Of a DNA stretch of 10,885 bases, positions 1-5,752 are shown in pieces. The notes under the pieces are model-generated. The model saw only the letters and a list, made by a program, of their open reading frames with translations, searched no databases and had not been told where the DNA came from. The stretch is from CAZHRJ01 sp964534765 (GTDB lineage Bacteria > Lindowbacteria > 2-12-FULL-62-27). The stretch spans positions 1 through 10,885 of the forward strand of contig CAZHRJ010000104.1 in the NCBI GenBank assembly GCA_964534765.1. Direction: 5' to 3'. Positions within the stretch are counted from its first letter, which is position 1, and each line of letters begins with the position of its first letter. A program made the translations under genes and the position numbers.

Positions 1-41
1 ATGGCCATCGAAATTGACCCCCCTGTGGATAACATCTATGG
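1..41 (-). mobile_element. Probable right subterminal region of IS21-family element
   Basis: Non-coding sequence just downstream of the istB stop. Read on the minus strand it contains GGGGGGTCAATTTCGATGG, which resembles the short repeated GGTCAATTT-type motifs that IS21 elements carry inside their ends as transposase-binding sites. Only one copy is inside the window, so the true end of the element and any target duplication lie further left and cannot be confirmed. The assignment rests on resemblance and on position. Confidence 0.35.
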
Positions 42-836
42 TCATGGTGCTGGAACCTCCTCGGGTTTCTGTTCCGCCTTTTTCAGAAGACCAGCCTTGC
101 GCTTTTCCTTCAGACGGTACGACTCGCCTTTGATGTTCACCACGTGGCTGTGATGCAGGAGCCGGTCCAAAATTGCCGTGGCGATGATACGGTCGCCGAA
201 AATTTTGTCCCAGCTCCCGAACGACAAATTGCTCGTGAGGATCATCGAGCCTCGTTCATATCGACGGCTCACGAGCTGAAAGAACAAGTTGGCGCCCTGC
301 CGGTCGATGGGGATGTATCCGATCTCGTCAACGATCAGGAGCCTCGGAATCGTGTAAAACTTCAACCGCTCCTCCAGACGGTTCTCCAGATAGGCCTTGC
401 CCAAGGCGGTCAGAAGCCCCATCGCGCTGATAAAGAGCGTTCGGTATCCCAGAGTCACCGCTTTCACGCCAAGTCCGATCGCCAAATGAGTCTTGCCGAC
501 ACCCGGCGGACCCAAAAAAACGACGTTCTCTCCGTGCTCGATGTACCGGCAGGCCGTCAGCTCCTGGACTTTCTTCTTGTCCACGCTCGGCTGAAACGAA
601 AAATCAAATTGTTCGAGCGTTTTGACCGCCGGAAACTTCGCCAGGCTCGTGCGCATCGCCACCTGCTTTTCCTGTTTCGCGTTGGCTTCCTCCGTCAACA
701 CCTCGTCCAAAAACTCCGAGTAGGGCGGATTCTTCTTGCCAGCTGTTTCCAACAGCGACTCCACCCGCTCCGACAGCTTAAACAGTCTCAGTTTCCTGAG
801 ATTCTCCTGCAGCCGATCCAGTTGTGGATTCGCCAT
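42..836 (-). CDS. istB: IS21-family helper ATPase IstB
   Basis: A 264-residue AAA+ ATPase that assists the IstA transposase of IS21 elements by selecting and remodelling target DNA. The sequence shows an N-terminal helical region (about 1-60), a Walker A motif GPPGVGKTH at 109-117, a Walker B motif LLIVDE at 166-171, a sensor-like TSN at 201-203, and the C-terminal IstB signature DRLLHHSHVVNIKGESYR near 224-241. Length and motifs match complete IstB proteins, so this copy looks intact. The start ATG lies 3 bases after the stop of the istA remnant, the usual istA-istB order. Because istA is truncated, the ATPase alone cannot mobilise the element. Confidence 0.95.
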   Translation of the reverse strand: MANPQLDRLQENLRKLRLFKLSERVESLLETAGKKNPPYSEFLDEVLTEEANAKQEKQVAMRTSLAKFPAVKTLEQFDFSFQPSVDKKKVQELTACRYIEHGENVVFLGPPGVGKTHLAIGLGVKAVTLGYRTLFISAMGLLTALGKAYLENRLEERLKFYTIPRLLIVDEIGYIPIDRQGANLFFQLVSRRYERGSMILTSNLSFGSWDKIFGDRIIATAILDRLLHHSHVVNIKGESYRLKEKRKAGLLKKAEQKPEEVPAP

Positions 837-839
837 CGG

Positions 840-1178
840 CTACACCCCCGATCCCACGAGGGGCGTGACCGCCAGCTCCTCGTAGACATCCATCGGCCTC
901 ACCGCGACGGCAATCTCCGCTTGCCGCCACATCGACCCGTCCCGCACGCGCACGGCGGCCGGACGATCTCGGCGCAGAATCCCCTTGTAATGCCCCGGCG
1001 TCACCTGCGTTCGGTACTTGCCGTCCAGCCGTTCGTGTTCGGCGATCAGACTGCCGGCATCAAAGATCTGGACTTTCCCGTGGGCGCCGACTTGCACCTC
1101 CACCTGCCGGCCGACACGCTCCCACGGCACCACAGCGTCGCGCGTCCGAACCAGTAGAATCCATCGAACGACATAAAG
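840..1178 (-). pseudogene. istA: C-terminal remnant of IS21 transposase IstA
   Basis: Only the last ~100 residues of IstA remain. The recognisable part begins near 1136 with VVPWERVGRQVEVQV, followed by KVQIFDAG and HERLDGKYR. This matches the small beta-barrel C-terminal region after the RNase H-like DDE catalytic core of IstA, which is missing. The frame is open upstream to a TAA at 1179-1181, but no start codon with a ribosome binding site precedes it. A neighbouring frame (SFDGFYWFG, about 1140-1175) also looks IstA-like, suggesting a frameshift as well as truncation. It stops 3 bases before istB. Not functional as a transposase. Confidence 0.85.
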
Positions 1179-1241
1179 TTACGTAAGGAAAATGAAGGAG
1201 ACCGAAACAGGCGTAAAACAGAAAAAAATACTGGCAAATGT

Positions 1242-1280
1242 TTAGAAGGCCGATGCTCTATCCAACTGAGCTACGGGCGC
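1242..1280 (-). pseudogene. 5' half of tRNA-Arg (anticodon TCT)
   Basis: Minus-strand sequence starting GCGCCCGTAGCTCAGTTGG gives a 7-base 5' acceptor strand, TA, a complete D arm (GCTC/GAGC with an AGTTGGATA loop), the 5' anticodon strand TCGGC and the anticodon loop CTTCTAA, 39 bases in all. The expected 3' parts (GCCGA, variable loop, T arm, CGGGCGC) are absent. The sequence instead continues with ACATTTGCCAG. The break lies at the 3' edge of the anticodon loop, so this is not a working tRNA. The loop reads TCT, an arginine anticodon. Confidence 0.85.
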
Positions 1281-1326
1281 ATGACTGACACACAGAGTGT
1301 TACAAAAGTATTCCGAAAATCCAAAA

Positions 1327-1515
1327 TCAACTTGTCCCGGTTTTGTCCCGGTTTGGGAGACCCACTTTTCCACAAGTGCCAATCCCCACGCGGCCGCTGG
1401 CAAGGACGACCAAGAACGTATCGCCGACGGTCATGGTGTCTTTGACGATAATGTTTCCGGCGACGTGCAATTTAGCGCCAGGGCTCGTCGTGCCGATGCC
1501 GACGTTGCCTAGATG
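1327..1515 (-). pseudogene. Fragment of VGIGT-repeat fibre-like protein
   Basis: An open minus-strand frame of 62 residues between a TGA at 1516-1518 and a TGA at 1327-1329, with no start codon at its beginning. It reads GNVGIGTTSPGAKLHVAGNI at residues 3-22, then SGRVGIGT at 40-47. The GNVGIGTTSP..KL.V.G pattern is the repeat unit of long surface or tail-fibre-like proteins, many of which end in an S74 (endosialidase-type) chaperone domain. Here only about one and a half repeats survive, with no N-terminus, no chaperone domain and an unrelated Lys/Arg-rich end (PNRDKTGTS). I read it as a decayed piece of a much longer gene on the same strand. Confidence 0.6.
1332..1353. repeat. Tandem 11-bp direct repeat near tRNA fragment
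   Basis: Two perfect adjacent copies of TTGTCCCGGTT (1332-1342 and 1343-1353), about 50 bp upstream of the truncated tRNA. They also lie at the 3' end of the VGIGT protein fragment, so they may simply be coding sequence. Short direct repeats beside a tRNA can be integrase arm sites, but no integrase is visible here. Confidence 0.5.
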
Positions 1516-1524
1516 TCAGGGATT

Positions 1525-1543
1525 GGCCGGCCCTGCCGGCAGG
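1525..1543. repeat. Nested GC palindromes GGCCGGCC / CCTGCCGGCAGG
   Basis: Positions 1525-1532 (GGCCGGCC) and 1532-1543 (CCTGCCGGCAGG) are perfect palindromes placed between the stop of the small coiled-coil gene and the fibre fragment. They could form a short hairpin. On the plus strand a T run follows after about 11 bases, and on the minus strand none follows, so a classical terminator is not supported. It may be a genome-wide dispersed palindrome. Confidence 0.45.
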
Positions 1544-1546
1544 CAC

Positions 1547-1847
1547 TTAGATTTTTTTCAGAAGTTTCAAAATGGATTTGGAGTGAATATTGGAAAGCCG
1601 CTTGAGATCGGCCGTTTGCTCTACGAGTGTGTCGGTTCGGCGTCGCATCTCCGCGATGTCATCGGCATGTTGCCGCCGCATTTCCAAGACTTCGTTTCTC
1701 ACTTCCGAGAGAATATTTTCGTTCTCCGCAAACCGCCGCTGGTTGTCCCGCTGCAACTCGACCAGCGACACGCTGACACGCCTGAGCATCCGCATATCCA
1801 TCTTCACCCACGCGGGAATGCCGTTTGACCCGTTATTTTTTTCTCAT
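1547..1847 (-). pseudogene. Small coiled-coil protein, frameshifted at an A7 run
   Basis: The main frame (1547-1807) encodes MKMDMRMLRRVSVSLVELQ and continues as a charged heptad-like helix to LLKLLKKI-type ends, typical of a short coiled coil. From 1807 it has only a GTG start without a ribosome binding site. A strong site GGAGGTG (1853-1859) instead precedes an ATG at 1845-1847 that reads ATG AGA AAA AAA TAA and stops at once. Removing one A from the seven-A run (1836-1842) joins this ATG to the main frame and gives MRKNNGSNGIPAWVKMDMRM, about 99 residues in total. I infer a real gene with an indel (mutation or sequencing error) or slippage at the A run. Function unknown. No known family recognised. 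Confidence 0.6.
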
Positions 1848-1890
1848 CCGTTCACCTCCGGCCGGAGTGTATCAATTCCGAATGCCCCTG

Positions 1891-2316
1891 TCAAAAATCC
1901 CAAGCGCTCAACTCTGCGTACCTCTGCGTCCTCCGCCGTGAAATGATCCCTATGCCTTCGGCATCTTCAACCCCCTCCACTTCCTTTTTCAACCGCTCGA
2001 TCACGGCCTGTTGTTCCTTCATCTGAGCCGCCTGTTTGCGGATTGTCTCCTGATACTCCGCCGCTTGCGGCGCGCGCGCCTCGGAGATTCTCTGGTCGCG
2101 GTCTTCAAACAAGAACAAGAAAGAGTAGCTTCTGATCGATGTCACGGACTTTGACAAGTCGACCACTACGTCCATCAGCGGGCGGCTTTTGGCCCACAGC
2201 CCCGACCCGGATGACATACACAGGGTCGCCATGAAGGTCAGGCGGCCCGGCCGGAGGCTGATGACGGTCTGTTCGGACGAAAGAATTTCCCCGCAACATT
2301 CAGAAAATTTTTCCAT
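1891..2316 (-). CDS. Hypothetical protein with C-terminal coiled coil
   Basis: A 141-residue frame that I do not recognise. The N-terminal ~80 residues (MEKFSECCGEILSSEQ...) contain a possible beta-rich region. Residues about 80-120 (EYQETIRKQAAQMKEQQ, AVIERLKKEVEG) form a clear amphipathic coiled coil, like the end of many S74-chaperone fibre proteins (KEQQ.QIE.LKKE). The last ~15 residues are encoded by a CTCTGCGT repeat. Codon use favours G or C at third positions through most of the frame, supporting coding potential. There is no good Shine-Dalgarno before the ATG, so it may be the 3' part of an older, longer gene. Together with the VGIGT fragment nearby it could be debris of one fibre locus. 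Confidence 0.4.
   Translation of the reverse strand: MEKFSECCGEILSSEQTVISLRPGRLTFMATLCMSSGSGLWAKSRPLMDVVVDLSKSVTSIRSYSFLFLFEDRDQRISEARAPQAAEYQETIRKQAAQMKEQQAVIERLKKEVEGVEDAEGIGIISRRRTQRYAELSAWDF
1911..1943. repeat. Degenerate 10-bp tandem repeat (CTCTGCGT type)
   Basis: Three successive decamers, ACTCTGCGTA, CCTCTGCGTC and CTCCGCCGTG, followed by AAA. They overlap the C-terminus of the ORF ending at 1891, where they encode an Arg-rich stretch ISRRRTQRYAEL. Similar CTCTGCGT strings are common as dispersed intergenic repeats in environmental bacterial genomes, so the end of that ORF may be a repeat and not conserved protein. Confidence 0.5.
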
Positions 2317-2549
2317 AACGCTCAGCGCACCACCGCGAGCTTATCCACGAGTTTCGGGCTGACGGTGTACGTGTCGTGTCTGCGGTCCCGGCTGTGACAG
2401 ACAGGTGGCGACCGTGACCACATTATCCCGCACGTGAATCTGTCCGCTCTGTGTTGGACAACTGAACCTGAAAACGATGTGACGGTGGAGAGCGACAAGC
2501 CGACTTGCGCGGGCCATTCGGAGCGGGATGGAACCGCCTCCGGTTGGGC
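2317..2549. other. Stretch without a convincing gene
   Basis: No confident feature. On the minus strand the frame of the upstream small Cys protein stays open for 75 codons after its TAG (2549 to 2325), ending DTYTVSPKLVDKLAVVR with strongly G/C-ending codons over the last ~25. Another frame holds SGQIHVRDNVVTV. Both look like pieces of decayed coding sequence. I see no terminator hairpin with a T run here, although one would be expected after the mer operon. Confidence 0.4.
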
Positions 2550-2681
2550 CTACTTCTTCAGCGGGCAACAGTCGGCGTCCGGGTTGCCGCAGCAGACTGG
2601 GTTGTCTGCGAAGGTCAAGAGTTTGGAGCCTCCCAGGACGAGGCCGGCGATCAGCAGAGTCAGCGCAAGAGCCTTTTTCAT
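2550..2681 (-). CDS. Small secreted Cys-pair protein of the mer operon
   Basis: A 43-residue protein starting MKKALALTLLIAGLVLGG: two Lys, a hydrophobic core (4-18) and a plausible signal-peptidase site after TFA (residue 25). The mature part would be only ~18 residues, DNPVCCGNPDADCCPLKK, with Cys30-Cys31 and Cys38-Cys39. It has a near-perfect ribosome binding site (AAAGGAGGTGATGAA) and its ATG overlaps the merT-P stop as ATGA, so translation is coupled to the transporter. I do not recognise a named family. The vicinal Cys pairs, export signal and position suggest a periplasmic soft-metal-binding peptide that hands Hg(II) to the transporter or buffers it. That role is inference. It could also be a lipid-free membrane peptide if the signal is not cleaved. 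Confidence 0.8.
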   Translation of the reverse strand: MKKALALTLLIAGLVLGGSKLLTFADNPVCCGNPDADCCPLKK

Positions 2682-3256
2682 TTCATCACCTCCTTTATGG
2701 ATTCTGCCACTTTGTATCCGGAGGCGGCGATTTTTTGCTTGATGGCGGCCGCGTTTGTCACAGCCGGATCAAACTGCACCGTCACACGGCCGTTTTTGGA
2801 ATCGGCGGCGACGCCCAGAACGCCCGGCGCGGATTTAAGGCCGTTTTCGACGGCCAGCTCGCACGAAAAGCAGACAAGTCCCTCCACCGAAATGACGGCG
2901 GTGACACCACCGGCAACGTGAGCCGCCTGCGCCGCCGGGCGGCGGACATGACCGGTCCACACGTGCATCGCGGCGAAGGCCGCGACGATGAGCGTGGCGG
3001 CAAGCAGGATAGCGCGGGTCCGCTTGCCGGCGGAGAGATCGCATCCGGTTTTACATGCCGGCCGCAATTCCCTCCAGTATTTAAACCAGCCGAGGAAAAG
3101 AAGCACGGCGCCCAAGCCGATCCAGAGCCAGTGTGTTTTTCCGAAAAACGACGCAAGGCCGACGCCGCCGAGGCCCAGCGAGACGGCGACCAGGGGGCCG
3201 AGACAACAGAGCGGCGCGAAGACGGCGGACAGGATTCCGAATTTGCGGGAATTCAT
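2678..3256 (-). CDS. merT: Mercuric ion transporter MerT fused to MerP-like HMA domain
   Basis: A 192-residue inner-membrane protein that brings Hg(II) into the cytoplasm. Three hydrophobic segments are visible (about 8-35, 41-60, 81-98). The first carries the vicinal pair APLCCLGP (Cys17-Cys18), and the loop between segments two and three has CKTGC (Cys68, Cys72), both hallmarks of MerT. After a linker, residues ~118-190 form a heavy-metal-associated domain with CFSC (Cys129, Cys132) in place of the usual MerP GMTCAAC. By MerT topology this domain faces the periplasm, doing the job of a separate MerP. The start is ATG at 3256 with AGGAGG upstream. The frame extends further upstream, but that extension runs antiparallel to no known domain and overlaps the previous gene. 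ATGA overlaps couple it to both neighbours. Confidence 0.92.
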   Translation of the reverse strand: MNSRKFGILSAVFAPLCCLGPLVAVSLGLGGVGLASFFGKTHWLWIGLGAVLLFLGWFKYWRELRPACKTGCDLSAGKRTRAILLAATLIVAAFAAMHVWTGHVRRPAAQAAHVAGGVTAVISVEGLVCFSCELAVENGLKSAPGVLGVAADSKNGRVTVQFDPAVTNAAAIKQKIAASGYKVAESIKEVMK

Positions 3257-3744
3257 AACGTTTCCTCCTTTGAGGTCTCGCGAAATTTCGCCAACGCGGA
3301 TTTGACGACTTTTCCGATATTGCCGAGACAGCACGTCCCCTGCGGGTTGGTTGTCTCGCAGTCGCACAGACCCTCCTGAACCTTTCGGGAGATGTCCGCG
3401 ACAGCCGCGCTCCGGCCGGTTTGCCGGATTTCCCCACGAATTTTGTCGGGCGTGTATCCGAAGCAGTAACAGACCGGCGTGTTGAGCGAACCGTCCTTTT
3501 GATGAACGGCAACGCGCATATCCGATTTCCGTATCAATGCGCCTTCGGCGTTGAAATACACGACATCGCAGTGAGGTGCATCGCAAAAAAAGAAGAGTCC
3601 CGCCGTTTGAATCGACGCGAGGATGGACGGCTTGACCAGCGCCCGAAGGGTCACATCCCGCACGGGCCTTCCGGCCATGTTCGTGACCGGACAGAGAACT
3701 TTGTCGGCCGAAGGCTTGGATGGGGCGCAACATCCGCCGCTCAT
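3253..3744 (-). CDS. CopZ-like iron-sulfur/zinc metallochaperone
   Basis: A 163-residue cytoplasmic protein with 11 cysteines, resembling the N-terminal half of Archaeoglobus CopZ, which holds a [2Fe-2S] cluster and a zinc site. Visible groups are Cys5-Cys6 near the N-terminus, Cys18 (LCPVTN), FFFCDAPHCDVVYF (Cys54, Cys59), VCYCFGYT (Cys92, Cys94), GLCDC (Cys127, Cys129) and GTCCLGN (Cys138, Cys139). The second half resembles BFD-type [2Fe-2S] domains. There is no fused HMA domain. In copper systems such proteins pass metal or electrons to transport partners. Between merR and merT it probably serves Hg(II) handling. Both junctions are ATGA overlaps, and AAGGAG precedes the ATG. Metal specificity cannot be read from the sequence. 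Confidence 0.8.
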   Translation of the reverse strand: MSGGCCAPSKPSADKVLCPVTNMAGRPVRDVTLRALVKPSILASIQTAGLFFFCDAPHCDVVYFNAEGALIRKSDMRVAVHQKDGSLNTPVCYCFGYTPDKIRGEIRQTGRSAAVADISRKVQEGLCDCETTNPQGTCCLGNIGKVVKSALAKFRETSKEETL

Positions 3745-4184
3745 TTAGCGTCATCTCCTTGTTTGCATTTTTTCACCGAATCCAACGTGTCGAGAATCGG
3801 GCAGGAATCGGTCTTTCGCCTCCGCCGGCAGTCGGCGACAAGTTTCTCAAGGGTCCGGCGGAGGGCGTTTAGCGCGGTAATTTTCCCATTGACCTGTCGC
3901 AGTTTCTCCTCCGCCTTCGTCAGGACCCGGTCGCAGTTGGAGGATCCGACCCGGAGTTTCAAGAGGGCCGACATTTCCGAGAGCGAAAATCCCAGGGTCT
4001 GCGCGTTTTTGATGAACCGGAGTTTTCTGACCGCGTCCGGCGCATACAGCCGGTAGCCGGAATCAAGCCGCTCTGTGGGGATCAGGATCCCCCTGCGCTC
4101 GTAGTAGCGCACGGTCTGGATGTTCACCCCGGCCTCTTTGGCCACCTCGCCGATTTTGAGATACGGTTGTTGTTTCGGTTTCAT
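3741..4184 (-). CDS. merR: Mercury-responsive regulator MerR
   Basis: A MerR-family dimeric activator of 147 residues from ATG 4184 (149 from the in-frame GTG at 4190). The N-terminal winged helix-turn-helix reads LKIGEVAKEAGVNIQTVRYY and ERRGIL, followed by the long dimer helix. In GTG numbering, Cys86, Cys121 and Cys130 (SNC, ADC, DSCPIL) have spacings of 35 and 9, the same as Cys82, Cys117 and Cys126 of Tn501 MerR, so it should bind Hg(II). I choose ATG 4184 because the promoter -10 ends at 4191, placing transcription start at about the ATG itself. It has no Shine-Dalgarno, so the message is probably leaderless. Its stop overlaps the next start as ATGA. It autoregulates its own operon. Confidence 0.93.
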   Translation of the reverse strand: MKPKQQPYLKIGEVAKEAGVNIQTVRYYERRGILIPTERLDSGYRLYAPDAVRKLRFIKNAQTLGFSLSEMSALLKLRVGSSNCDRVLTKAEEKLRQVNGKITALNALRRTLEKLVADCRRRRKTDSCPILDTLDSVKKCKQGDDAK

Positions 4185-4190
4185 GGCCAC

Positions 4191-4222
4191 ATGTTACACT
4201 CTATACGCTGGTATAGAGTCAA
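4191..4222 (-). promoter_or_regulatory. mer promoter with MerR operator dyad
   Basis: Minus-strand -35 TTGACT (4217-4222) and -10 TAACAT (4191-4196) are separated by 20 bp, the over-long spacer typical of MerR-activated promoters. Within it lies a perfect inverted repeat, ACTCTATAC / GTATAGAGT with 4 central bases (4198-4219). MerR family proteins bind such dyads and untwist the spacer on metal binding. It drives merR and the three genes behind it. It lies 18 bp after the end of the reductase gene. Confidence 0.9.
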
Positions 4223-4240
4223 GCCTTTTCGGAAAATAAT

Positions 4241-5752
4241 TTAAAGGGTGACGTTCAGCCAGACGCTCATCAGCCGTTTTACCGCCGGCGTCAGACGCGT
4301 TCGGTTCCACACATCACCGACGCGCCGGATGGCTTCGGCTTGCGTGGGGTAGGGATGGATGGTTTTTGCGATAGCGGAAAGGCCGATGCCGGCATTCATC
4401 GCAAGCGTCAGTTCGTTGATCATTTCGCCCGCGTGGCCTGCGACGATGGTCGCGCCAAGGATTCTGTTGCCGCCTGATTCGACATGCACTTTGACCAGGC
4501 CTTCGGGTTCGCCGTCCAAAACAGCTCGATCCACGTCTTTGAGCTCTTGTGTAAAAGTTTGGATGGGGATGTTTTTGGTCTTTGCATCTATTTCGGAGAG
4601 ACCCACATGGGCCAATTCGGGATCGGTATAGGTGCACCATGGCACAGTCAACGCGCTGGCGCGGGCGCGGCCGAGGAACAAGGTGTTTTGGATCACAATG
4701 CGGGCGAGAAAATCGGCGGCGTGGGTGAATTGATAGGGTGAACAAATGTCGCCGCAGGCGAAGATACGCGGGTTGGCTGTTTGGAGCCGGTCGTTGACCG
4801 TCACACCCTTTTTGTCGAATTCGACACCTACGGTTTCGAGGCCCATATCTTCAACATTGGGCGCGCGGCCCATGGCTACCAGGAGTTGATCGACCACCAC
4901 GTCGTAGTTTTTTCCGTGAGACTCAACCTGCATCCGGACCCCGCCCGAACCATGTGAGATAGTCAAGCCTTTACCGCAACAGAGCAGTTTCACGCCATCG
5001 CGGGTCAGCCTTGCCTGCACGATGCCGGCCGCGTCACGATCTTCGCGGGGCAGGACACCGTGGAGAGCTTCCACGAGATACACTTCCGTTCCAAAACGCG
5101 CAAAACTCTGGGCCATCTCGCACCCGATCGGGCCGGCGCCGATGACGCCGAATCGTTTCGGCAGGTCGGTCAGCGAGAAAAGTGTTTCGTTCGTCAGATA
5201 GGAAATCCCATTCAATCCCGGGATGGGCGGCGCCGATGCGCGGGCGCCGGTGGCGATGACGGCTTTCTTGAAACGAAGCGTTTGATCGCCCACCTGAACC
5301 GTGTCGGGACCGGTGAACTTTCCGGCACCGATGAAGACATCCACGCCGAGTTTCTTGAAGCGCGCGGCCGAGTCGTTCGGGCTGATGTGGGCGCGCAGGC
5401 GGCGCATGCGTTCCATGACGGCCGGAAAATCGACGGTCACGTCGCCCGTGCGAACACCGAACGCGCCTGCATTGCGGGCATCCGCGGCGGCGCGCGCGGC
5501 CCGAATGAGAGCCTTGGACGGAACGCAGCCATAGTTGAGACAATCGCCGCCCATGAGATGTTTTTCGACGAGCGCCACTTTCGCGCCGAGCCCCGCCGAG
5601 CCCGCCGCCGTCACGAGTCCCGCCGTGCCGGCGCCGATGACGACGAGGTGATATTTCGCCGCGGGAGTGGGATTGACCCAATCCGGCGGACGGGTGTTTT
5701 GCAGAAGCCGGCGGTTGTGTTCGTCGTCGGGGCGGAAGTCTATCTTTTCCAT
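4241..5752 (-). CDS. MerA-like FAD-dependent pyridine nucleotide-disulfide oxidoreductase
   Basis: A 503-residue flavoprotein of the glutathione reductase/mercuric reductase family. It has an FAD-binding VVIGAGTAGL (37-46), the redox-active disulfide GGDCLNYGCVPSK (Cys71, Cys76), an NAD(P)-binding GVIGAGPIGCE (202-212) with an acidic VE at the end of the second strand (favouring NADH), the second FAD motif ACGDI (332-336) and a dimer-interface HPYPTQAE (His466, Glu473). A ~30-residue N-terminal extension precedes the FAD domain, but there is no NmerA metal-binding domain. The C-terminus ends RLMSVWLNVTL, lacking the Cys-Cys pair with which MerA binds Hg(II). It is often annotated as mercuric reductase, but that activity is doubtful. 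Its ATG shares one base with the TGA of the radical SAM gene, so it is translationally coupled. Confidence 0.88.
   Translation of the reverse strand: MEKIDFRPDDEHNRRLLQNTRPPDWVNPTPAAKYHLVVIGAGTAGLVTAAGSAGLGAKVALVEKHLMGGDCLNYGCVPSKALIRAARAAADARNAGAFGVRTGDVTVDFPAVMERMRRLRAHISPNDSAARFKKLGVDVFIGAGKFTGPDTVQVGDQTLRFKKAVIATGARASAPPIPGLNGISYLTNETLFSLTDLPKRFGVIGAGPIGCEMAQSFARFGTEVYLVEALHGVLPREDRDAAGIVQARLTRDGVKLLCCGKGLTISHGSGGVRMQVESHGKNYDVVVDQLLVAMGRAPNVEDMGLETVGVEFDKKGVTVNDRLQTANPRIFACGDICSPYQFTHAADFLARIVIQNTLFLGRARASALTVPWCTYTDPELAHVGLSEIDAKTKNIPIQTFTQELKDVDRAVLDGEPEGLVKVHVESGGNRILGATIVAGHAGEMINELTLAMNAGIGLSAIAKTIHPYPTQAEAIRRVGDVWNRTRLTPAVKRLMSVWLNVTL

Noticed and set aside
144..1157. Long plus-strand frame of 337 codons
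   Set aside because: It is antisense to istB and the istA remnant, which have clear motifs. Its own translation is Arg/His-rich with no recognisable domain.
1134..1280. Group I intron interrupting the tRNA anticodon loop
   Set aside because: Such introns occur in bacterial tRNA-Arg, but no 3' tRNA half (GCCGA, T arm, CGGGCGC) is found downstream and the following sequence is an IS21 remnant.
2550..2552. Programmed read-through of the TAG (for example pyrrolysine)
   Set aside because: No supporting signal or Pyl genes in view; a 43-residue product with paired cysteines is a sensible end.
2528..3379. Plus-strand frame of 283 codons opposite merT-P
   Set aside because: Antisense shadow of a gene with clear MerT and HMA motifs; no ribosome binding site or family resemblance.
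3257..3754. N-terminal extension of merT-P to a 358-residue protein
   Set aside because: It overlaps the CopZ-like gene in another frame, is Arg-rich without homology, and the internal ATG at 3256 has AGGAGG and a proper MerT N-terminus.
4222..4243. Rho-independent terminator between the reductase gene and the mer promoter
   Set aside because: Only weak A/T-rich complementarity (TTTTCCGAAAA) is present, without a GC stem followed by a T run on the minus strand.
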